A stretch of DNA of 64,000 nt from Paenibacillus rhizosphaerae (GTDB taxonomy: Bacteria > Bacillota > Bacilli > Paenibacillales > Paenibacillaceae). The stretch covers positions 248,001-312,000 of the forward strand of contig NZ_JACHXJ010000001.1 in NCBI RefSeq assembly GCF_014192015.1. Direction: 5' to 3'. A model generated the notes under the pieces. It did no database searches. It was not told where the DNA came from and saw nothing but the letters and a program-made list of their open reading frames with translations. The position numbers were made by a program, and so were the translations under genes. Positions within the stretch are counted from its first letter, which is position 1; each line of letters begins with the position of its first letter. Shown piece after piece: positions 52,373-62,279 of the stretch.

Positions 52373-53380
52373 ATGAAGAAGATGATGATGGTTTACCTGG
52401 TATTAATCATTGCGTTTGGCGTCTATGTATTTATGTACCGGATGGATGACAAGCGTTCTTCTGCATGGCCGGACGGCGGGCTGCACGGCAGCATCGGGGA
52501 GAACTATGTGATGGTGACCTTCCAATCCGGAATGGAATATTGGAAAAATATTTTGAAAGGATTCGAAGATGGCGGCGATGCCCTCGGCGTGTCCGTCGAG
52601 TACCATGGAGCCACCCAGTACGACGTGCAGGAGCAGATCACCGTGCTAGAGCAGGTTATTGCGAAGAAGCCTGCCGGCATCGCGCTGTCGGCCATCGATT
52701 CCGACGCTCTGACCGCGACGATCGACAAAGCGGTGGACGCGGGTATTCCCGTCGTCCTGTTCGACTCGGATGCCCCGGACAGCAAGGCGTATTCTTTTCT
52801 CGCAACCAATAACTACGATGCGGGCGTGGCGGCCGCCGATAAGATGGCGCAAATCGTCGGCCGGCAGGGCGAAGTCGGCGTCATCACGCAGTCCGGCCAG
52901 CAAAACCACAGCGACCGCACGTCTGGTTTCAAGGAAACGATCGCGAGCCGGTATCCGGCGATGTCGGTGGTTGAGGTGAAGGAAGGAAAAGGCGACGCCA
53001 TGATCGCCAAAGCCGCGGCCGCGGACATGCTGGGCAAGCATCCGGACCTTAAAGGCATTTTCGTCACCGAAGCCAGCGGCGGCACGGGAGCGGCGGACGC
53101 GGTGATCGCTGCGAACCGGACCGGGAAAGTGAAGATCATCGGGTTTGATACGAATAAAGAGACGCTGGACCGGATATCCGACGGCACGATTTCAGCGACA
53201 ATCGCGCAGGGGACATGGAATATGGGCTACTGGTCGCTGCAGTATTTATTCCATCTTCATCATGGGCTGACCGTCCCCGCACCGACGCTGGGCAACGATG
53301 TATCCCCGCTGCCGCCGCGGGTGGATACCGGCATTACGATCGTTACCCGCGAGAATGTGAAGGATTATTATGCGAAATAA
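52373..53380 (+). CDS. Membrane-anchored periplasmic-binding protein (sugar sensor)
   Basis: A 335-residue type-1 periplasmic binding protein of the ribose/galactose family. It has one N-terminal hydrophobic helix (V-Y-L-V-L-I-I-A-F-G-V-Y-V-F, about 6-20) instead of a lipobox, so it is probably tethered rather than free. It has V-M-V-T-F-Q-S-G at the start of lobe 1 and I-I-G-F-D-T-N-K-E-T near the end. Its stop overlaps the start of a sensor kinase by 11 bp, and the kinase in turn overlaps a response regulator. This layout suggests it presents the sugar to the kinase rather than to a transporter, although a transporter follows. Confidence 0.88.
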   Translation: MKKMMMVYLVLIIAFGVYVFMYRMDDKRSSAWPDGGLHGSIGENYVMVTFQSGMEYWKNILKGFEDGGDALGVSVEYHGATQYDVQEQITVLEQVIAKKPAGIALSAIDSDALTATIDKAVDAGIPVVLFDSDAPDSKAYSFLATNNYDAGVAAADKMAQIVGRQGEVGVITQSGQQNHSDRTSGFKETIASRYPAMSVVEVKEGKGDAMIAKAAAADMLGKHPDLKGIFVTEASGGTGAADAVIAANRTGKVKIIGFDTNKETLDRISDGTISATIAQGTWNMGYWSLQYLFHLHHGLTVPAPTLGNDVSPLPPRVDTGITIVTRENVKDYYAK

Positions 53381-55310
53381 ACTTCATCATAACTGGCGGC
53401 AGCGTCTGCTGAAGTGGACCCGGTTCGGCGATCTACCGCTGCGGTACAAGCTGGTCATCCTTTTTCTGATGGTAGGCATTCTTCCGTCAATTGCGCTCGG
53501 CGCATTGGTCAACTGGACGGTCAATCGGATCGTGGATGGGCAGGTCACGGCGAACACGGTGCAGCTTATCGGCAAAGTCAATCAGACGCTTGATAACGAT
53601 ATGGAAAACTTGCAGAACATTACTTATTTGATCGGCTTCGACCCGGCCATCAACAGGTTCCTGAACGGGCAGATTGCCGCTGAAGGGGCGGGTGCCACCG
53701 GAGGAGCTGGTGCCGCCGAAGGAGGCTCCGGACAAGCGCAGCGGCCGCAGATCAATGACCAAATCGGAGAAGTGTACGCCTTGAAGAAGTATTTGCAGGG
53801 CTTTACAACGCTGTATCCTGAAATCGCCGCCATCCTGGTCGTGAACCAAAACGGCGATTACATCAGCAACGAAATGTATGCCCGGACACCGGCCAATTTG
53901 ATCCGGGATTCGTGGTATGAAGAGGCTGCGAGTCACGAAGGGATTTTTACGGTGCTGGGGCATCCATCGGAGCGAAACGTCACCACGCATGTGCATTATG
54001 CGAACGATGAGCTGATCACGGTCGTCCGGTCCTTTGTCGATCCGGATACGCGCAAAGTAACGGGTGCCGTGCTGATCGACCTGAAGCTGCGGGCGGTGGC
54101 CAGCACGGTCCGGAACGTCACGCTCGGTAAAAACGGCTATTTAATGGTGACCGATGCCGGCGGCTCGGCCATTTACACGCCGGATGAAACGCTGGTTCGG
54201 GACATTCCTTCATCCTGGATTCCCCGGAAAGACAGCGGCATGTTCAGGCATGAGGTCGACGGCAGGCGGCTGCAGTTTATTTATGGTACCTCGTCTTTTA
54301 CAGGCTGGCGGACCATCGGCGTGTTCGACAGCGGCGAAGCGGTCCGCGAAGTGCGGGAGATCCGCTTCTACGTGATCTGCTTCCTGTTTGTCGTCTGCAT
54401 GTTCGGCCTAACGGCCTCGTATACGCTGTCGCAGTCCGTGTCCCGGCCGATCCGCCAGCTGATGGCATTTATGCAGAAGGCTGAATCCGGGGATTTGACG
54501 ATTCGCTATTGGGGCGGAAGGCAGGACGAGGTTGGTATGCTGGGCCGCAGCTTTAACCGGATGCTGGCCGAGATCCGCAAGCTGCTGAAGCTGAGCGAGC
54601 TCCGGGAACGGCAGAAGCGCGAGGCGGAGCTGCGCAGCCTGCAGGCGCATATCAAGCCGCATTTTTTATACAATACGCTGGATACGATCCATTGGATGGC
54701 TAAGAAAAAAGGGGCCGACGATGTGTCCGACATGGTGGAGTCGCTGTCCAGGCTGTTCCGGATCGGTCTCAGCAAAGGGGATGACATCATTCCGATGACC
54801 GACGAATGGACGCATATCTCCAGCTACTTGCAGATCCAGAAGACGCGTTACCGCGACCGGCTCACCTACGAGCTGGAGCTGCCTAAAGAAGCGGAAGGGC
54901 TGTATGTGCTGAAGCTTGTGCTTCAGCCTATCGTTGAAAACGCCATCTATCATGGCATTAAGGCACGCAGGGGGCCGGGTATCATAAGGGTATCCGCTGA
55001 GGTTGAAGGCGGCCTTCTTCGTTTCATTGTTAAGGACAACGGGGCAGGGATGTCCCAGGAGCGGCTCGAGGCGCTGCGCCGCCAGCTTCGGGATCCTTTG
55101 GCCGCCATGGATCACCCTCCCGAAGAAGGAGGACCGGGCAGCCGCAGCTACGGGATGCTGAATGTGCAGGCGCGGCTTGCGCTTACATTTGGGGAAGAAT
55201 ACGGAATTAGCATCGAGAGTACGGAAGGTGCGGGCACGAGCGTGATGATCGAGCATCCGCTGCTGCATACGGTTCCGGCGCAGCCCGTACAAGATGGGAG
55301 AGATCGTTAA
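53370..55310 (+). CDS. Sensor histidine kinase (YesM family)
   Basis: A 646-residue membrane kinase. TM1 is at about 28-50, followed by an extracellular Cache-type sensor (about 55-320) with an unusual Gly/Ala-rich insert (about 105-130), TM2 (about 330-352), HAMP (about 355-405) and the YesM-type His_kinase region with phospho-acceptor His431 in K-P-H-F-L-Y-N. The HATPase (about 520-635) has N-A-I-Y-H-G and D-N-G-A-G-M. It overlaps both neighbours, and its partner is the downstream AraC-type regulator. Confidence 0.92.
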   Translation: MRNKLHHNWRQRLLKWTRFGDLPLRYKLVILFLMVGILPSIALGALVNWTVNRIVDGQVTANTVQLIGKVNQTLDNDMENLQNITYLIGFDPAINRFLNGQIAAEGAGATGGAGAAEGGSGQAQRPQINDQIGEVYALKKYLQGFTTLYPEIAAILVVNQNGDYISNEMYARTPANLIRDSWYEEAASHEGIFTVLGHPSERNVTTHVHYANDELITVVRSFVDPDTRKVTGAVLIDLKLRAVASTVRNVTLGKNGYLMVTDAGGSAIYTPDETLVRDIPSSWIPRKDSGMFRHEVDGRRLQFIYGTSSFTGWRTIGVFDSGEAVREVREIRFYVICFLFVVCMFGLTASYTLSQSVSRPIRQLMAFMQKAESGDLTIRYWGGRQDEVGMLGRSFNRMLAEIRKLLKLSELRERQKREAELRSLQAHIKPHFLYNTLDTIHWMAKKKGADDVSDMVESLSRLFRIGLSKGDDIIPMTDEWTHISSYLQIQKTRYRDRLTYELELPKEAEGLYVLKLVLQPIVENAIYHGIKARRGPGIIRVSAEVEGGLLRFIVKDNGAGMSQERLEALRRQLRDPLAAMDHPPEEGGPGSRSYGMLNVQARLALTFGEEYGISIESTEGAGTSVMIEHPLLHTVPAQPVQDGRDR

Positions 55311-56524
55311 TGAAGAAGCGATATCAGGTACTGATTGCGGACGATGAACCGATTATCCGGGAAGGCATCATGGATTCGGTGGATTGGGAGGCGCTTGGCA
55401 TGGAGGTCGCCGGCGAAGCGGAAGACGGGGAGGAAGCGCTGGAGTTCGCCCTGCGCGAAGCGGTCGACATCGTTCTGGTCGACATGAACATGCCGATCAT
55501 GGACGGCCTGACGCTGATGAAGCGGCTGAAGTCCGAACGCCCGGCGTGCCGCTTTGTCATCATTACCGGGCATGACGAATTTGCTTACGCGCAGGAAGCC
55601 ATTCGCCTTGGCGTCAAGGATTATATTTTGAAGCCGGTTAACAGCGGTCATTTGCAAGAGGTACTGCAAAGCGTCAAGCAGGAGCTCGATGAGCAGCAGG
55701 TTCAGAGCCACTATTTGAAGCAGGCCTCAGAGCAGATTGAGCGGAACATCCCGCTCCTGCGGCAGCGCTTTTGCCAGGAGTGGATTCAGGGGTTGGTGGA
55801 CGACGGGACCGCGCTCGAGGAGCTGGAGTTTCTCGGCCTGCCTCCCGGTTTCCCGGTAGTGTTGGGGATCGTCAGATGGCCGGAGACGGCTGCTGGCCAG
55901 ACGCTGATGAAAGAGAGCGAAAGGCAGCTGTATCTGTTCGCGATCGAAAATATCGTCTCGGAGCTGCTGCAGGATAAGCCGTATCAGGTGTTCCGGGAAC
56001 ATACGGAATTGATCGGCATCTGCTTGTGGGAGACCGTGCCGCTGGAAATGGCCGCAAATATCGAATCGGCGGTGCAGCAATATTTGAAAATCACCGTCCA
56101 ATGCCAGATTCAGGCGGTGCCTGAAGGCCCTGGTGCTATGGCAGCCGCATTCGATGCCTGCCGGGAGGCGGTGTTCCGGGACGCGCAGCTGTCCCCGCTG
56201 GTGCGGCGGGCCCGGCAGCTTATCCACGACAATTACGACCGGCCCGAACTTACGCTGGAATCGTTTGCGGAGAGCCTGCAGGTGTCGCCGGTCTATTTGA
56301 GCCGGATGCTAAAGAAGGAGCTGGGGACTTCCTTCGTCGGCTTCCTGACGCAGACGAGGATCCGCAAAGCGATCCAACTGCTGAACGCAACGAACCTGAC
56401 CATCTACGAGATCGCCGAGCAGGTCGGCTACGACAGCCAGCATTACTTCAGCACGGCGTTTAAGAAGGTGATGGGCGTCTCTCCCAACCGGTACCGGCGC
56501 GGCGACGCGTATCAGGAAGTGTAG
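55310..56524 (+). CDS. Response regulator with AraC output (YesN family)
   Basis: A 404-residue regulator. The receiver domain (about 1-125) has the acidic pair D-D (11-12), phospho-acceptor Asp58 in L-V-D-M-N-M-P and Lys in I-L-K-P-V (about 107). A middle linker is followed by the AraC double HTH (about 300-400, with L-E-S-F-A-E-S-L-Q-V-S and V-G-Y-D-S-Q-H-Y-F-S). Its ATG overlaps the kinase TAA (TAATG). It probably activates the downstream ChvE/GguA/GguB-like transporter. Confidence 0.93.
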   Translation: MKKRYQVLIADDEPIIREGIMDSVDWEALGMEVAGEAEDGEEALEFALREAVDIVLVDMNMPIMDGLTLMKRLKSERPACRFVIITGHDEFAYAQEAIRLGVKDYILKPVNSGHLQEVLQSVKQELDEQQVQSHYLKQASEQIERNIPLLRQRFCQEWIQGLVDDGTALEELEFLGLPPGFPVVLGIVRWPETAAGQTLMKESERQLYLFAIENIVSELLQDKPYQVFREHTELIGICLWETVPLEMAANIESAVQQYLKITVQCQIQAVPEGPGAMAAAFDACREAVFRDAQLSPLVRRARQLIHDNYDRPELTLESFAESLQVSPVYLSRMLKKELGTSFVGFLTQTRIRKAIQLLNATNLTIYEIAEQVGYDSQHYFSTAFKKVMGVSPNRYRRGDAYQEV

Positions 56525-56559
56525 AGGCCGGGAGGAGCAGGCGGGATCATAGCAAACCC

Positions 56560-56590
56560 AACGACCGAAATATTCGGTCGTTTTTTTATT
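56560..56590 (+). terminator. Terminator after response regulator
   Basis: AACGACCGAA / TTCGGTCGTT with a 3-base loop and a T-run. Confidence 0.9.
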
Positions 56591-56748
56591 GGCTCGAATA
56601 GCCATACCCACGCCCACTCCTGACATTACCCGACGCAACGATCCCAACAAAGGTTTGAAATTTATAAAAAAGGTTCGATCCGTGAAAAGACCCCAGCCCG
56701 GGTCAGCGTGTATCCTTTGAAGTACAGAGAGGCTTTACGATCCATTAG

Positions 56749-56763
56749 ATGTAAGCGCTCTCG
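56749..56763. promoter_or_regulatory. Near-consensus cre box before sugar ABC transporter
   Basis: ATGTAAGCGCTCTCG fits WTGNAANCGNWNNCW except at the last base. It lies about 33 bp before the binding-protein gene. Confidence 0.4.
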
Positions 56764-56795
56764 ACCTTGAGCATACCGGAAAGGAGAACGTACCG

Positions 56796-57881
56796 ATGAA
56801 GAAAGCAATGTTAGCGCTCCTGATGGTCGCGATGCTGATGGCCCTGACGGCCTGCAATCTGGCCGAGAGCGGAGCCGGTGATAAAAGCAAGGGCTATGTC
56901 GGGCTGGCGATGCCGACCAAATCGTCCGAGCGCTGGGTGGCCGACGGCAAAAACATGGAGCGGCTGTTCCAGGAAAAAGGTTACAAGACCGATTTACAGT
57001 TTGCGGAAGACGTGGTCGAGAACCAGATTTCGCAAATTGAGAACATGATTACCAAGGGGGTCGACGTCATTGTCGTCGCCTCGATTGACGGAAACACGCT
57101 GACCGACGTCATCAAGAAGGCGCATGATCAGGGGATTAAGGTCATCTCTTATGACCGGTTAATCCGGAACACGCCGTACCTGTCCTACTACGCCACGTTC
57201 GACAATTTCAAGGTCGGCGTGCTGCAGGCTTCCTACATCGAGCAGAAGCTCGGGCTTAAGGAAGGCAAAGGCCCCTTCAACATCGAGCTGTTCGGCGGCT
57301 CTCCGGACGACAATAACTCGTATTTCTTCTACGACGGCGCCATGTCGATTCTGAAGCCGTATATCGACTCCGGCAAGCTGGTCGTCCGCAGCAAGCAGAT
57401 GACGATGGCGCAGATCGCTACCCTCCGGTGGGACGGCGCCTTGGCGCAATCCCGGATGGATAACCTGCTCAGCGCCAACTACTCGAACGCGAACTTGGAT
57501 GCGGTACTGTCACCGTACGACGGCATCAGCATCGGGATCATTTCTTCGCTGAAGGGCGTCGGCTACGGTACGGCGAAAAAGCCGATGCCGATTATCACCG
57601 GCCAGGACGGGGAGCTTGCTTCCATCAAGTCCATCGTTGCCGGGGAACAGACGCAGACGGTGTTCAAGGACACCCGCAAGCTGGCGGAGCAGGCGGTCAA
57701 AATGGCCGAGAACATTCTGAAGGGCCAGGAGGCGGAAGTCAACGATACGAAGTCTTACGATAACGGCATCAAGGTCGTGCCGGCCTATCTGCTGCCGCCG
57801 GTGTCGGTCGATGTGACGAATGTCGAGAAAGAGCTGGTGGAATCCGGTTATTACACCAAGGCGGAAATCGGCCTGAAGTAG
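56796..57881 (+). CDS. chvE: Sugar ABC transporter binding lipoprotein (ChvE-like)
   Basis: A 361-residue type-1 sugar-binding lipoprotein. The lipobox is L-T-A-C with Cys20; the sugar-binding fold has [10 protein letters not shown] (about 89-98) and V-I-S-Y-D-R-L (about 115-121). The Y-D-R-L and late D-G-E-L segments are typical of ChvE/XylF-type proteins that bind xylose, glucose, arabinose or galactose. It forms a transporter with the following ATPase and permease. Confidence 0.9.
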   Translation: MKKAMLALLMVAMLMALTACNLAESGAGDKSKGYVGLAMPTKSSERWVADGKNMERLFQEKGYKTDLQFAEDVVENQISQIENMITKGVDVIVVASIDGNTLTDVIKKAHDQGIKVISYDRLIRNTPYLSYYATFDNFKVGVLQASYIEQKLGLKEGKGPFNIELFGGSPDDNNSYFFYDGAMSILKPYIDSGKLVVRSKQMTMAQIATLRWDGALAQSRMDNLLSANYSNANLDAVLSPYDGISIGIISSLKGVGYGTAKKPMPIITGQDGELASIKSIVAGEQTQTVFKDTRKLAEQAVKMAENILKGQEAEVNDTKSYDNGIKVVPAYLLPPVSVDVTNVEKELVESGYYTKAEIGLK

Positions 57882-57931
57882 TCCGAAGTTCGGAATCAAC
57901 ATAAGCGAAGCGAGGGGAAGGTGAAGCTCAC

Positions 57932-59482
57932 ATGTCGGAATACATTTTGGAAATGCGGAACATTACGAAGGAGTTTCCCGGTGTCAAGGCGCTGAGCAAC
58001 GTGAACCTTAAAATCCGGGAAGGCGAAATTCATTCCCTGTGCGGGGAGAACGGGGCGGGCAAGTCGACGCTGATGAAGGTGCTGAGCGGGGTCTATCCGC
58101 ACGGTACGTATGACGGAGAGATTTTATTCAAAGGGAAAACCTGCGAATTTAAAAATATCAAGCACAGTGAAGAGCTCGGTATCGTTATCATCCACCAGGA
58201 GCTCGCGCTGATTCCGTATCTGTCGATTGCGGAAAATATTTTCCTCGGCAATGAACGGTCGAGCCGCGGCATTATGAACTGGAACGAAACGATTACGGGA
58301 GCGAGGGAGCTTTTGGACAAAGTCGGACTGAAGGAAAATCCGAACACGCCCGTAGGCAATATCGGAGTCGGCAAGCAGCAGCTGGTCGAAATTGCGAAAG
58401 CGCTCTCCAAAAAGGTGAAGCTGCTCATTCTGGATGAGCCGACGGCAGCCCTTAACGAGGACGACAGCGAAAACTTGCTCCAGCTGATGCTGGAATTCAA
58501 GCGGCAGGGCATCTCCTGCATTCTCATCTCCCATAAGCTGAACGAGGTGTCGAAAGTATCCGATTCAATCACGATTTTGCGCGACGGCCAGACGATCGAG
58601 ACGCTTGACATGAAGGGCGGGGACGTGAACGAGGACCGGATTATCCGCGGCATGGTCGGGCGGGACCTGACGAACCGTTATCCGGAGCGAACGCCGAAGA
58701 TCGGCGATACCATTCTGGAGGTCAAGGACTGGACCGTATACGACGAGCAGCGGAGCGACCGCAAAATGCTGGACCAGGTCAATCTTCATATCCGGCGCGG
58801 GGAGATCGTCGGCATTGCCGGGCTGATGGGGGCCGGGCGGACGGAGCTGGCGATGAGCATTTTCGGCAAAGCTTATGGACGCAACATTTCCGGGACGCTG
58901 ATCAAGGACGGGAAGCCGATCCAGAACAACACGATCACGCAGGCGATCGACAACGGCTTTGCGTACGTGACGGAGGACCGCAAGCATTATGGCCTGATCC
59001 TGATCGATGATATCAAGCGCAACATTTCGCTGACGGGGTTGCCCAAACTGGCCAAAGGCACGGTGATCGACGACAAGCAGGAGGTTCTGGTGGCGGAGGA
59101 AATGCGGCAGAAGCTGAAGATCAAGACGCCGAACATTTTGCAGAAAACGGGTAATCTCAGCGGAGGCAACCAGCAGAAGGTGGTGCTGAGCAAATGGATT
59201 TTTTCCGAGCCGGATATTCTCATTCTCGACGAACCAACGCGCGGAATCGACGTGGGAGCCAAATACGAAATTTATACGATCATCAATCAGCTGGCCGATG
59301 AGGGCAAAGGCGTCCTCGTCATTTCTTCCGAGCTCCCGGAGATTCTAGGGATCTGCGACCGCATATATGTGATGAACGCTGGCCGGATCACGGGCGAAGT
59401 GAGCCGTGAAGAAGCTTCGCAGGAGACGCTGATGAGATATATGACCAAGACTGGAGGGGCCAAGCATGGAAACGTTGGTTAA
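57932..59482 (+). CDS. gguA: Sugar ABC transporter ATPase (GguA/XylG-like)
   Basis: A 516-residue protein with two ATPase domains. The first has Walker [10 protein letters not shown] (about 34-42) and Walker B L-L-I-L-D-E-P-T. The second has a degenerate G-L-M-G-A-G-R-T-E Walker A (about 295-303), signature L-S-G-G-N-Q-Q and [13 protein letters not shown]. The Q-to-K-like change in the second Walker A is usual for this family. GGGGAAGG precedes the ATG. It overlaps the permease by 17 bp. Confidence 0.93.
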   Translation: MSEYILEMRNITKEFPGVKALSNVNLKIREGEIHSLCGENGAGKSTLMKVLSGVYPHGTYDGEILFKGKTCEFKNIKHSEELGIVIIHQELALIPYLSIAENIFLGNERSSRGIMNWNETITGARELLDKVGLKENPNTPVGNIGVGKQQLVEIAKALSKKVKLLILDEPTAALNEDDSENLLQLMLEFKRQGISCILISHKLNEVSKVSDSITILRDGQTIETLDMKGGDVNEDRIIRGMVGRDLTNRYPERTPKIGDTILEVKDWTVYDEQRSDRKMLDQVNLHIRRGEIVGIAGLMGAGRTELAMSIFGKAYGRNISGTLIKDGKPIQNNTITQAIDNGFAYVTEDRKHYGLILIDDIKRNISLTGLPKLAKGTVIDDKQEVLVAEEMRQKLKIKTPNILQKTGNLSGGNQQKVVLSKWIFSEPDILILDEPTRGIDVGAKYEIYTIINQLADEGKGVLVISSELPEILGICDRIYVMNAGRITGEVSREEASQETLMRYMTKTGGAKHGNVG

Positions 59483-60635
59483 AATGTTTAAAAATAATAT
59501 CCGGCAGTACGGGATGATCATCGCCCTTGTCGTCATCATGATTTTGTTCGAAATTATTACGGGCGGCCTGCTGCTCAAACCGATTAACATTACCAATCTG
59601 ATTTTGCAAAACAGCTACATTCTCGTCCTGGCGATCGGGATGGTGCTGGTCATTATTACCGGACATATCGACCTGTCGGTCGGATCGATCGCCGCGTTCG
59701 TCGGTGCGGTGGCCGCCATTATGATGGTTGACCTGCACTGGCATCCGGTTGTCGCGGTTATCGCCTCCCTGGTTGTCGGCGCGCTGATCGGCGCCTGGCA
59801 GGGCTTTTGGGTCGCTTATGTAAAAATCCCGGCGTTTATCGTCACGCTGGCCGGCATGCTGCTGTTCCGCGGTTTGACGATGATCGTGCTGAAAGGGCAG
59901 TCCATCGCGCCGTTTCCGAACGGATTTCAGAAAATCAGCTCCGGCTTCATTCCGGATTTCGGCAGTGCGGGAACGAATATTGTGGCGGTGCTGGCGGGCA
60001 TTCTTTTCACCGTCATCTATATCGTCAATGAACTTCGCGACCGCAGAGCGCAAAAGAAGTATAACTTTGAAGTGGTTTCCGGAGGACTGTTCATCCTGAA
60101 GCTCGTCGTCATTGCGGCCATCATCAACGCATTTACCTTTATGCTTGCGATCTACGCCGGGCTGCCGAACATTCTGATTCTACTGCTGGTGCTCATTATC
60201 ATCTACTCGTTCGTCATGAACAAAACCGTGATGGGACGCCATATCTATGCTCTCGGCGGCAACGAAAAAGCGGCGGACCTGTCCGGCGTAAAGACGAAAA
60301 AGGTGACGTTTTGGGTCTTTGTCAACATGGGTGTACTGGCCGCCATCTCGGGCCTCATCTTTGCGGCACGCCTGAACGCGGCCACGCCTAGAGCCGGCAC
60401 CAACTTTGAGCTGGACGCGATCGCCGCGAGCTTCATCGGCGGGGCATCGGCGACGGGCGGCATCGGAACGGTCTTCGGCGCCATTATCGGCGGCCTCGTC
60501 ATGGGCGTGCTCAACAACGGGATGTCGCTCATCGGTCTGGGGGTCGACTGGCAGCAAGGGATTAAGGGCCTTGTCCTTTTGGCGGCCGTAGCCTTCGATA
60601 TCTACAATAAGAAGAAAGTTACCTTCCTGAAATAA
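59466..60635 (+). CDS. gguB: Sugar ABC transporter permease (GguB/XylH-like)
   Basis: A 389-residue permease of the ribose/xylose (RbsC/XylH) family with eight to ten helices, G-H-I-D-L-S-V-G-S (about 60-68) and an inserted loop after helix 6 (D-R-R-A-Q-K-K-Y). It overlaps the ATPase gene by 17 bp, a sign of tight translational coupling. It completes the ChvE-GguA-GguB-type importer. Confidence 0.92.
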   Translation: METLVKMFKNNIRQYGMIIALVVIMILFEIITGGLLLKPINITNLILQNSYILVLAIGMVLVIITGHIDLSVGSIAAFVGAVAAIMMVDLHWHPVVAVIASLVVGALIGAWQGFWVAYVKIPAFIVTLAGMLLFRGLTMIVLKGQSIAPFPNGFQKISSGFIPDFGSAGTNIVAVLAGILFTVIYIVNELRDRRAQKKYNFEVVSGGLFILKLVVIAAIINAFTFMLAIYAGLPNILILLLVLIIIYSFVMNKTVMGRHIYALGGNEKAADLSGVKTKKVTFWVFVNMGVLAAISGLIFAARLNAATPRAGTNFELDAIAASFIGGASATGGIGTVFGAIIGGLVMGVLNNGMSLIGLGVDWQQGIKGLVLLAAVAFDIYNKKKVTFLK

Positions 60636-60688
60636 TCGTCTTGCTTAGGCAGACAGATCATTTTCCATTGAAAAGTAAGGCACTGGAT

Positions 60689-60728
60689 GACCAAGAGCCC
60701 GCAGTTATGCGGACTCTTGGTCTTTTGC
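60689..60728 (+). terminator. Terminator after sugar ABC operon
   Basis: GACCAAGAG / CTCTTGGTC with further inner pairs, then TTTTG. Confidence 0.8.
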
Positions 60729-60735
60729 TCATTCC

Positions 60736-62055
60736 CTACCTTTCATCATCGACGATACGGATATCCGGAAACTTCGATAAGCGGTTTTCAAGCAGTGCGG
60801 ATGACATATGCCGCAAATGCAGGTTGAAGAAAGCCGTAACATACGCTCGTTGGGCTGATACAGCCTGCACCGGATCCATCGTGCCGATAGCCTCCTGTAC
60901 CACTGTGCTTGGCAAGCCTAGTTTCTCTTGGAGCTGAGGCAGTATCGCCGGGTAATCCGTGAATGTGAAATGCATTCCTTTCGGGGCGCTGACGTCGAGC
61001 TTCCAGCCGGTCGAATGCGTCCACAACGACTTCCAATCGGGTCTAGTTACATGCGAGTCGGGCCGTTGTTCTTCATAATAGCCGGACCCCATCAACATAA
61101 ATGGGCGATCCAGGCCTTCTTCCGCGACCGGGAGCAGGGCATCCGGCAAGTAACCGAGCGTTCCGTCCATCAGGATGCCTGCGTCGATGCGGCGGTCATC
61201 ATACATCGTCTGCAAGGCGGCGGCTCCTCCGGCGGAATGGCCGAAAATGCCGATATGCGACAGATCCATCGCCTTACCCAGCCCATTAGGGAGCAGGCGC
61301 TGTGCTGCGTCGGGATTCCCGCCTGTCCGAAGGACCGCCAGCTGATCAAGGACAAACCGGATGTCCAGTTCGCGTACGTCCATAAGCTTCATAATGGTTT
61401 CTTCGCTAAGCTTCGGCAATGCCTGTATTTCCACCCTACCGCCTGGAAATTCCACCTCGGATGCGTCGTACGTATGGTCGATCGTGACGACGACATAGCC
61501 TTGACTGGCGAGCTCCTCGGCTGCGATCGTGCCGGCCGTCCGGGGGACGCCGCTTCCCGGGGAGTATAACACGACGGGGTATCGGCCATGTGCATTTGCC
61601 ACCGGTGCAGCGAGCAATCCATGTGTCTTGACTTGTTCCCACTGGATAGCCCCAGGACTGACGCCGGCAGGGATCAGGGTAGATTTTTCGTAATGGGCGG
61701 CCGCCCCGGGCTGCATATAGGGAGCGAGAGCGGGACTGGCCGACTTTTGCCTTGCTGGATACCAGATGCTGATCATAAGCTCCCGCGTTTTTCCGGTCAC
61801 CCACGGATCGGGCCTGCCTTTGTCGATCAGATGCATCTCCGTGGTGCCCACCGAATAGGCTCCGGTCGGTTCCGGCAGGCTGAATACAATCGGGGCGGTT
61901 TGATGCGGAGACGAAGGGGGTATTGACGGTTCGGCATACGACGTGGGGATCAAGGACGTCAACCCGCCAGCCAGGAGGATGCCTAGGGTGAGATGCCGGA
62001 CAAGCCTCCATCTTTGCGGCGAGGGGAATCTTCGAGCTTTGCTTTCAATATGCAT
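60736..62055 (-). CDS. Exported alpha/beta hydrolase (PAF acetylhydrolase-like)
   Basis: A 439-residue hydrolase. A signal peptide or N-terminal anchor (L-T-L-G-I-L-L-A-G-G-L-T-S-L, about 20-35) precedes the mature protein. It has W-Y-P-A (about 98-101), the oxyanion region V-V-L-Y-S-P-G-S-G, the nucleophile Ser in G-H-S-A-G-G (about residue 265) and a histidine in G-M-H-F-T-F-T-D-Y. The fold and motifs match platelet-activating-factor-acetylhydrolase-like lipases and esterases. The start at 62055 follows GGAGG with an 11-base spacing. It is a single gene. Confidence 0.82.
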   Translation of the reverse strand: MHIESKARRFPSPQRWRLVRHLTLGILLAGGLTSLIPTSYAEPSIPPSSPHQTAPIVFSLPEPTGAYSVGTTEMHLIDKGRPDPWVTGKTRELMISIWYPARQKSASPALAPYMQPGAAAHYEKSTLIPAGVSPGAIQWEQVKTHGLLAAPVANAHGRYPVVLYSPGSGVPRTAGTIAAEELASQGYVVVTIDHTYDASEVEFPGGRVEIQALPKLSEETIMKLMDVRELDIRFVLDQLAVLRTGGNPDAAQRLLPNGLGKAMDLSHIGIFGHSAGGAAALQTMYDDRRIDAGILMDGTLGYLPDALLPVAEEGLDRPFMLMGSGYYEEQRPDSHVTRPDWKSLWTHSTGWKLDVSAPKGMHFTFTDYPAILPQLQEKLGLPSTVVQEAIGTMDPVQAVSAQRAYVTAFFNLHLRHMSSALLENRLSKFPDIRIVDDER

Positions 62056-62193
62056 TACGTTCAGAACCTCCATGTTTAGAATAGGTCTTGCCTTCCCCAT
62101 TCTACAAAAGCGAACATGAATTGCGGCTTACAAAGCGCATGGCCAACCTTACGCATTTGTCACGGTGCGCCTGTCATTTTTCCGCCGAACATA

Positions 62194-62232
62194 AAAACAC
62201 CCCTAGGATCAGACGGTTCATCCTAAGGGGTT
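62194..62232 (-). terminator. Terminator after ANT(6) gene
   Basis: CCCCTAGGAT / ATCCTAAGGGG (one bulge), followed on the minus strand by GTGTTTTTATG. Confidence 0.75.
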
Positions 62233-62279
62233 TCCAACATTAAATTTACGGGATGTAATGAATCAGGAACGGGGTTCGT

